64,000 nt of DNA. Origin: Paralithodes platypus (taxonomy: Eukaryota; Arthropoda; Malacostraca; Decapoda; Lithodidae). Shown here piece by piece: positions 56,558-64,000 of this stretch (position 1 is its first letter; every line of letters starts with the position of its first letter). The notes below the pieces were generated by a model. The model was given only the letters and a program-made list of their open reading frames with translations. It searched no databases and was not told the DNA's origin. The position numbers and the translations under genes are program-made. The stretch is taken from contig CM064509.1 of the NCBI GenBank assembly GCA_032716605.1, forward strand, positions 49,362,230-49,426,229. The letters are read 5' to 3'.

Positions 56558-59333
56558 AGGTGATGGGGCCCAAAGAAGAACCGCACAGAGTAGCCGTGGT
56601 CAGAGAATCCAGGGACAGCAGAAGAAAAGGATTTAGAAATCAAAACATTTCCCATTCTCCAGAGAACGAGAAACTCAAGACCAGGAAATGCAAGAACGAG
56701 AAATTAAAGAACGGGAAATTTGACCCGTGGACCCATTCTCCAATTCCCGGGCAAACAGGTGAGTTGCCCCCAAAAGGCAGGTCAAGCCCCACCAATCATC
56801 ACCTCACATGGCCCCACCAATCACAGCGCGGGGCTCAAACAACCAAGGCAAAGTTATCCCCCGAATACTACGATGAAAAAGTGCTTATGCAAGCTACACA
56901 TAAAGAACCCTGGGAATATTTAAATCGTTGAGGCCCTTCACCCTCGAGAAGCTGTCATACGAGAAGGAAAGAAAAATGGTGATAGGAAGTGCCGCATAAG
57001 AAAATCATTGCATAAACCATCCAAATGGCCAAAACAGTTAGTGAACAGAAAATCACGAATTACATCATTAGGCTAGATAGTATAAATAAGAAACAGAGGT
57101 CAAAAGGACAAGAACCTCAGTGCGATATTATTAAGCACCAACATATATTTTTCATGTAATTATTATCCTCGGCATAGCCACTTTTTATGTATTTACTACG
57201 CCCCTGTTAATGTGAGATCATGCAACCTGACCAAGAGAAATACCCCAAATATAGCCTGACTGAAATTATAGGAAGGCAGTTCACACTCAGTAGGTTACTC
57301 CGTCCAGATTAAATTGTCCGGGAGTATTACCTGCCTACTAGCGCTCCTGGATTATATTGTCCGGGAGTCGTTCACCCTACCGCTCTGTCCGGATTTTATA
57401 GTCGGAGAGTGGTCCACCCCCCCCCCCCCCCCCCACCACCACCACCACCACCACCACCCCATCCCTGCCCGAGAGAGAAGGTGCCTGCTGTCCTGTGCCC
57501 CCCTGCCCTTGGACTCCTGACGAAGTGGTCCCCTGAAGTCCAGCCGCCGTGCCCGAAGCTCTACGACGCCCCGACCCTTGTACTTGGCCCTTCTCTCCCC
57601 CCACGCTATCCTAAGTGTTCTGCGTATCTCAATTTGTGGCTATTGTTGAAGGTAAGGTAGAATATGCGAGTATTCCGGAAGTGTTGATAAGTTGATCTGT
57701 GCCAAGGATCTGTGCTAATTTATTACTCTAATATCTAATTGTGTACACGTTACATAGTCATTTATCCTCCCATAAATCTTGATCTGTACAAGTGAGTCAT
57801 AGTATCAGATATTGCTCATTGAATCCTTTAAAGTGTAATTTATTATCTTATTATTTATAGTTCATAATTGTACACACGTTATATAAACTTACCTCGATTC
57901 AGACTTCAAACGGAATACTCTCAGATTTCACCTTTATATGTTATTTATTCTTTTGTGTATCCAAGTTGAGGTGAAAGTGTATACCGTGAAGATATTCCCT
58001 ATTTGACCATCATTTACCTAGGACCGATGCCCAAATTTTAATCTATCTATCATTCCATATCGAAAAGTCAAGAACCCCCCGTTGAGTTAACCTTAATTCA
58101 ATTATTCAAGTTATCTAGTTTATCCAGTGCTTGCGAATTAATCTAGTCTACGTGTGCGGGTTGTTCGTAATTCTTTTCACACCATTATAGTAACTCTTAT
58201 TCAAGTTATTTTATTCGTGACCCATATTGTTTAGGTGACTGATTCTCTATTAATTTACTATTGTCAGAGTAAATATTTTATTACATCTTATGTTATGTAA
58301 TCCGCTCTACTTCGTATCTTTGATTCGCGTATTGCTTTTAGCGATTTGTTAATATATTAAAATTACCTTTTCATGCTAAAATCGTAGTATTTTATCCAGT
58401 ACAAATTCGTTGTGTACGCCCCAATTATTCTGAGTTCATTCGAAACTCTAATTTACTGTGATTTACAGTCGCATCTTAATCGAGTGTATTTTAACTCTTT
58501 TCAGTATTAATTTATTAATTTGCATTTATTCCAAAACCTTGTTGTAGTTATTCATTGATTTTAATTTTAATTTTAATTCTATATACGTGTGATTTGATCT
58601 CATACCCGGTCTATAATTATTTTTCGTGCCTCGTGTGTAGATTCTTTCACAAAACCGCTTAGACAATCTAGTTCGAATTTAAACTACCTTGCCTCTAAGA
58701 CCCTTAGTGTATCTCTAACTTTCATCTGTGATTTATAATTGCACTAAAGAGAATTGAGAATTCACAAATAAGCAGTCCAACTGACCTAGGGCCGATCGCA
58801 CTACATCTGCCTATCTTACCTGTGTGACCCCTTGCTAATCCTCTTGATAACCGCTCACCGCGTCGTGCCTGTGAACGCTCTTTCAGGCAGGTTCGTGTTT
58901 ATTACAGAAGTCTTCACGTTAGACGCTTCGCTCACATATGTATTATTATCTTATTGAAATAGTATGTACATGTGTAAACTTATTTTTCCTGCATACTCAT
59001 ATTATTGATACTCTGTGTGTGTAACGTGACTTATAATATTTAATTTATCATTATACACTATTTTATTTTTGAAATGTCACTGATTCCATTTACCTTCTGC
59101 CGAATATGACAGATAGGTAGGCCTATATTTGATTTACCATTTCATGCCATTGAATAAATAAGAGTGTAAAGAAACCTGTGTTCTTATTGTGTGAATGCTG
59201 CCTTAGTGTGAGAAGTTATTGCAAGATTTATAAAGCTAGGCGTGACCCTGTCGAGCATATTCTATCTCACTGTATCCTATTACAGGATTGTTAACGAGAT
59301 AATACAAAGTCGAGTTAAAATACCAACCCAACA
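56558..59333 (+). repeat. Gypsy-C 5' LTR, about 2.8 kb
   Basis: From TGAGGTGATGG to CCCAACA. The left edge is set by where similarity with the minus-strand copy at 35312 begins, the right edge by the PBS-like site. Contains repeated TTGTCCGGGAGT blocks near 57315-57410, a C run (57416-57434) followed by CAC repeats, and a TAGTATAAATAAG string near 57075. Frames inside it are not genes. Confidence 0.75.
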
Positions 59334-59339
59334 TTTTAC

Positions 59340-59354
59340 TGGTGGCAGCGGTGT
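59340..59354 (+). other. Gypsy-C primer-binding-site-like sequence
   Basis: TGGTGGCAGCGGTG, starting TGG six bases after the inferred LTR end, the form expected of a site pairing with a tRNA 3' end. The tRNA is not identified and the gap to the LTR is slightly long. Confidence 0.55.
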
Positions 59355-59420
59355 CTCGATACGGCATAACAGCTTGATTAATTTTTGTTCTTGCTTGCAC
59401 TCACAACTTCCCCAATCACT

Positions 59421-60308
59421 ATGGCAGCCAAATCACTCGATATCCCGGTACTGAAGCCTGAGGAGAATGACATAGGGATTTATATGGAAATGGTCAAATC
59501 CGTCCTGGATCTGATGTTCCAGGACCAAGACGCTTCCAAGATTTACACAGTAGTAGCGAAATTAGGAAAGTATACAGGAAAAATATCAGGGTATGTGCGT
59601 GACCAAATGCCTGGTTTAAACCCGGGCACCATTTGAGAGTTATGTAACAACCGCCATTAACCCTGTCTTAGGACAAATAATTTCGGACAGGAATTTCCAT
59701 CAAGTCCAATACCATGGGAATTTGGACGACACGATCAGTGAGTTAACCCAGCTCGCTGTCACCGCATTCACGGAGGAAAACCCCGCCCAAAGAAAAAGAT
59801 TATTTTCAGGGCCTTACTGAGAATTTTACCTTTGGCGGTGGTGGATTACTTCTCCATTGTCGAACCCACAAATTACGACACGGACATGCCGGTCGTAAGG
59901 CGGATTGTGACCTTGAGACAAACCCGGGGTCAGGATAAGGTAGCTGCTATCCAGAAAGCCACCACACACCCGTCCACCGTGCCTGCCCCTAGCCCTATGG
60001 CACCCCGAGCCAGTGATAAGGCTGAGGAATGGGCCAGGATTCGCCCGGCAGACTGGAAACCTTGCAAAAATCAGTGTCTGTTGACGTCCTTGCGGAGGTC
60101 CTTCACCGAGCTGACGAGAAGAAGGAACAGATCACCAAGTTGGTGGGCCCAGATCTCCTGGATTAAACCAAGGCGGATCGCCACTATTACGGAGGACGGC
60201 ACAGCCGGATTTGATGAAGGCTCCGAAGAGGACAACGGACAGGACCCAGAGCCAGAAATGGAAGCACAGCAAGATCTGGATTTTCAGACCACCCCCGTAC
60301 ACAAATAA
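59421..60308 (+). pseudogene. Gypsy-C gag remnant
   Basis: ATG at 59421 begins MAAKSLDIPVLKPEEND, then continues in other frames (INPVLGQIISDRNFHQVQ, LTQLAVTAFTEENPAQRK, DYFSIVEP) to an acidic end near 60290. Frame changes lie near 59632 and 59815. I see no CCHC knuckle in any frame, unlike the two integrase-first elements. Its location between PBS and protease and its lack of other motifs make it gag by position. Confidence 0.65.
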
Positions 60309-60316
60309 CTGTCAAA

Positions 60317-60700
60317 ATGGCGGCGGCTCATGAGGAAGCAGACTCAGAAAAACTGCCCATCTACAGGAAACTCACTCTGAATTGGGTGAAAGTCCGTCTC
60401 CTTATCGATACGGGAGCGTCTCGATCATGCCTCTTCTCTCCCTTTAAACAAAACAAGAAAGCCTTAGGCACTATCCAACTTTCTTCCATTGTGTTAGTAA
60501 GTGCCGATGCCAAAGTTATTAAACATTTTGGACAAACACTTCCCCTATATGTGAATACCCTTGTTCCTAACCACGGAATAAACCACTCTTTCGTGGTTTA
60601 TGACCCCAAGGAGACCCTATCCGATGGATATTTGGGTCTCAAGTTACTCACTAAACTGAGTGCTTCCCTTGATTGTGGGAGAAGAACACGGACGTTCTCA
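60317..60700 (+). pseudogene. Gypsy-C protease
   Basis: Retroviral-type aspartic protease with VRLLIDTGASRSCL (active site DTG) and, later, DGYLGLKLL as the L-G-x-x-x-L block. The frame is open to about 60690, then runs into a C run (60701-60712) and A run where the frame shifts to that of RT. Confidence 0.8.
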
Positions 60701-62020
60701 CCCCCCCCCCCCCCAAAAAAAAAATAGTGCCTCTCATCGAGGCACCCAACCTAAACCTCAGACTAGAGATACCCCCCACCCTTGTCCTCCTTCACCCAAA
60801 AACCTTACCTTTAAACCAGCCCATTCCTACCGTACCACTCCCCAATCCTGTTCCTTCCCCTCAAACTTCGATTCCTACCCCCTGCCTCTTGCCTATCACT
60901 CAAGCAGTCACTGCCAAACTCGTGACACTCCCACCTCAACATAAAAAATGGATCCCCATTGTACCCACCTTGCCTGGGGATGCCATCATAACCCCTCACC
61001 TCCAAATCCCCTTTGATAGGGACTGCCTAACCGCTCCTAGTATAATTTCTAACCGATTAAATTGCCTCAAAATCGCCAACATATCAGATCAGCCCATTAC
61101 CCTACCAAAAGGTTTAACCATTGGAGAACTAGAGCCCTATGCAGAAGAGCTATCCATCCCCGCTGATACTCCCTCTCACACTGCTTTACCTTTACCCTCT
61201 ATTCCTCCCCATTTAACGCCCCAACAACAAGCTGACCTGAAAAATCTCTTAACCACCTACCAAGATATTTTCGCCACTTCAAATCGAGATGTGGGAAAAA
61301 CCAACGTGCTACAACATCCTATTCACACCGTTGGATACCCCGTTAAACAACCCATCAGAAGAAAAAATCCCATTCAAAGACAAGAAGAGGAATCCCAAGT
61401 ACAAGACATGTTGGCCACAGGAGTGGTCCGCCCCTCTACCATCCCTTGGTCATCTCCGGTAGTACTTGTACGAAAGAAAGACGAGACCACCCGATTCTGT
61501 ATAGATTACCGCAGACTCAATGATATAACGATTAAAGACGCCACCCCCCTTCCCAGGATTGATGACTCCTTAGACTCCCTCCTTGGAGCTAAATGGTTCA
61601 CTACCCTGGATTTACAAGCAGGGTATTGGCAAGTTCCAGTCCTCCCCGAACATCAACAAAAGACGGCGTTTGCCACCAGCCAAGGCCGACTCTACGGATT
61701 CACCGTATTACCGTTCGGTTTATGCAATGGTCCTGCCACATTCTCCCGATTGATGGAATCTGTGTTGCAAGGGTTAACCTGGGAAACCTGTCTACCTGGA
61801 CTACATCATCGTGTTCGGGAAAACCTGGGCTGAACATCTACAATGTCTCCAGCAAGTCTTCCAACGAATCCGAGAAGCTAACTTAAAACTGAAACCCTCA
61901 AAATGTACGTTGGCAAAAACCGAAGCACAGTTTCGGGGCCACATCGTATCAGACAAAGGAATTGCACCAGATCCAAACAAATTAGATGCCATTGGGAAAA
62001 TTTCCCCCTCCCCCCAATAA
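60673..62020 (+). pseudogene. Gypsy-C reverse transcriptase, active site altered
   Basis: After a Pro-rich linker (60750-61230), RT motifs: GVVRPSTIPWSSPVVLV, FCIDYRRLN, TLDLQAGYWQVPV (motif A), LPFGLCNGPATF (motif B). After a frameshift near 61785 the sequence reads VYLDYIIVFG where YLDD is expected, so the second catalytic aspartate of motif C is a tyrosine, by a single base. FRGHIVSDKGI and a second frame change near 62020 follow. Not functional. Confidence 0.88.
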
Positions 62021-62644
62021 TGTCAAAGGAGTCCGAGCATTTCTCGAACTAGCCTCATATTATAGAAGGTTTGTAAAAAAAATTGCCACCATTGCTAAAC
62101 CTCTCCATGACTTAACCAAGAAAGATGAGCCCTTCCTGTGTACACTGCAACGATTACCCTGAAGGAATTATTAATTGCATCACCTGTCGTCTCGTTCCCA
62201 GATTACACCCAACCCTTTCGATTGTACACGGATGTGTCTCAAACTGGAATAGGTGCCGTGTTAGGACAAACACGAGAGGGCCGGGAACACATAATAGCCT
62301 GTGCCAGTTGAACCTTAAACCCAGCGGAAGTATACTATCCCGTGACAAAGAGAGAATGCCTGGGTATCATTTGGGCCCTTCAACATTTTAAGGCCTATTT
62401 AGCAGGTGTGAAAGTCACCATCATCACCGACCATCACGCCCTACAATGGTTAAAGAAATCCGACACCAAGAATGCTTTAACTACCAGATGGAGAGAGAGT
62501 TTGGAGGAATTCGATTTTGAAATAGCCTACAGACCTGGGAAACTCCACATCAATGCTGACGCCCTGTCTCGGCTAACCACTGCTTCCACCCCAGAAACAG
62601 CCCCCCCCCCTCCCCCCCCTCCCCTGAGGTTCGCCCCATTTTAG
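62021..62644 (+). pseudogene. Gypsy-C RNase H
   Basis: Connection block FLELASYYRRFVKKIA, then after a frame change YTDVSQTGIGAVLGQ (D), YYPVTKRECLGIIWAL (E), ITDHHALQWL (D), LTTRWRESLEEFDFEI and INADALSRL. An in-frame TGA at about 62310 separates the first and second parts. The catalytic residues themselves are present. Confidence 0.85.
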
Positions 62645-62664
62645 CTGTCCACCATCAAGATTCA

Positions 62665-63800
62665 ATGGATCAAGAACAACAAGAACTCCTAATACTATTT
62701 CAACGACAAGAAAAACCTGACTGGATGCCCCGAACCATGTTTTCCCAACTCACCAGACGAGGAGACAACCTGTTCACGCCCGAGGGAAAAATTGTAATTA
62801 CCCCGGCGGCAGCCCTTGCCACTATGCAATCCATACACATGCATAATGGCATTCCATCTGGCCCAACGAAAACTGACAGCCACCTTTCAACAGGTGTATT
62901 GGACCCCTTCCCCATACATCACAGCTAAACGCATCACTGAAGCCTGTTGCGCCTGAGCCCTAGGCAAAGACAGGACCCGCACCCCGGGACCTTCCGGAAA
63001 GTTAGTGGCAACCAAAGCTTGGCAGCTATTAGCTGTTGATATGATGGGACCATTAGAAAGAAGTCAAGGCTTCAAATATATCATTACTTTCGTGGACACA
63101 TGCTCAAAATATTTGATCGCCTGTCCAGCTAAAGAGCATTCCGCATTAGCAGTAGCAGAAGCCATGAGCCAACATGTGTTCCCTTACTTCGGATTGCCAG
63201 AAGCCATACATTCCGACAACGCACCAGAATTTACCAGCCACATCTGGTCCCAGTTATCTCAAATGTGTGGATATAAGATCAGCCACTCCTCCCCATACTG
63301 ACCCCAAGGAAACTCCATCTGTGAAAGAAGCCACCGCACTATTGCAAATCAAGTCAGGCCAAGATTGCAACAGATGAATACCAAGGATTGGCCCAACCAG
63401 GTAAAAATCGTTTAGTGGGGAATTAACACTTGCCCCCAGAAAGATGGGATCTCACCCCATGAGCGCATTTTTGGAGTGCCACCCCTACTGCTCCCATTAC
63501 GCCATCTAGCTGTCCCGTATGAGCCCTCATCTAATTTTGATCAGTCCCAAGTTCATTTAAAAAATAGCCTGCGACAACTCCAGTATCTACAAGACCTAAA
63601 GCCTGACGAAACCGCCAAAGAAAGTCCTCATCACGTTGGTGACCTCGTGATGGTTGCACAACTGCCAGTGCCGTCCAAATTAAAACCCAGATATCAAGGC
63701 CCTTTCGAAATTGTATCTGTTCCAAATTGTTACCAGGTAACTATAAACTATTTTGGTGAGTCACGAACATACAGGAATAGATATGTACGTAGGTTTCAAC
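62665..63800 (+). pseudogene. Gypsy-C integrase, downstream of RNase H
   Basis: An N-terminal region (WMPRTMFSQLTRRGDNLF) is followed after a frame change near 62840 by the remains of the zinc finger. The core has LLAVDMMGPL (D), AIHSDNAPEF (D) and, beyond a TGA at about 63299, GNSICERSHR (E). The C-terminal GPY/F module is RYQGPFEIVS (about 63690). Stops occur at about 62955, 63299 and 63414. After 63800 a Pro-rich tail continues to the window edge. The position after RNase H is the canonical Ty3/gypsy order. Confidence 0.88.
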
Positions 63801-64000
63801 CAATAGATGAGAATACCACTATGCTTGTAGATTCCACAGATAATAACATGTTGCCTGCTACTAATGACCAGAAGTTGGGGACCTCAGAACCTCTTCCCCC
63901 TCCTCTTCGTTCCGTTTCCCCACTACCTCCTCTCAGAGAGGAACTCATTTGCCAACTTCTTCCTCCTATCCCTAAACCATATAATCGCCCAAATCCCCTT

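Larger units (their letters stand above)
56558..64000 (+). mobile_element. Canonical Ty3/gypsy element (gypsy-C), right end outside window
   Basis: 5' LTR, PBS-like site, gag, protease, RT, RNase H and integrase in the usual order, all with multiple frame changes and stops. The 3' LTR is beyond the window. Inserted into the CR1 fragment at 56557/56558. Confidence 0.88.

Noticed and set aside
56497..56931. 144-codon Lys/Glu-rich frame
   Set aside because: Crosses the CR1/LTR junction at 56557 and continues in LTR sequence; chance frame in A-rich DNA.

Overview
The window reads as intergenic DNA of an animal genome built almost entirely of transposable elements. It is AT-rich, full of microsatellites and non-LTR and LTR retrotransposon remnants, and has no operon-like gene layout, ribosomal RNA, CRISPR or recognisable host gene. 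The mix (CR1 with a PHD/esterase ORF1, BEL/Pao, Ty3/gypsy, RNase H-bearing LINEs, many TTAA-flanked MITEs, long GA/GT/CT simple repeats) fits an arthropod, possibly a decapod crustacean; that placement is inference, not shown by the sequence.

Layout. 1-14338: two and a third copies of a roughly 6.02-kb tandem unit. Each full unit holds a CT-rich minisatellite, a 100-bp palindromic MITE, a CR1-type RT tail, a GA microsatellite, the 3' end of a BEL/Pao element and two abutting TTAA MITEs. 14339-15153: an inverted, internally deleted part copy of the same unit. 15154-18026: a 5'-truncated LINE with RT tail, RNase H and CCHC motif, carrying a TTAA MITE in its 3' region. 18027-24000: AT-rich DNA with two foldback elements whose arms begin TGTACA. 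24000-33226: one long CR1 element with a 5' array of splice-acceptor-like repeats, ORF1 (zinc finger plus SGNH esterase) and ORF2 (endonuclease plus RT). It is split by two MITEs, and the first MITE is itself split by a tRNA-like repeat array into which a jockey-like LINE has inserted. 33227-35312: partial LTR of a canonical gypsy family, minus strand. 35334-51525: an old minus-strand gypsy element with its own LTRs, invaded by two TTAA MITEs and by a second, younger gypsy element (38712-47927). 52858-53891: two more TTAA MITEs. 54690-56557: second CR1 fragment, split by another TTAA MITE. 56558-64000: a canonical Ty3/gypsy element with a ~2.8-kb LTR, running off the window.

The most notable observation is that both nested minus-strand gypsy elements carry integrase UPSTREAM of reverse transcriptase/RNase H (gag-PR-IN-RT-RH). 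This is the Ty1/copia-like order known from the Gmr1 lineage of Ty3/gypsy. In the younger element RT-RH is open and uninterrupted, less than 300 bp from its LTR, leaving no room for a downstream integrase, and its gag contains a segment resembling the vertebrate SCAN domain. The canonical gypsy at the right end has the usual PR-RT-RH-IN order and serves as an internal contrast. A second notable structure is the tandem array of branch-point/acceptor-like motifs immediately upstream of the CR1 ORF1.
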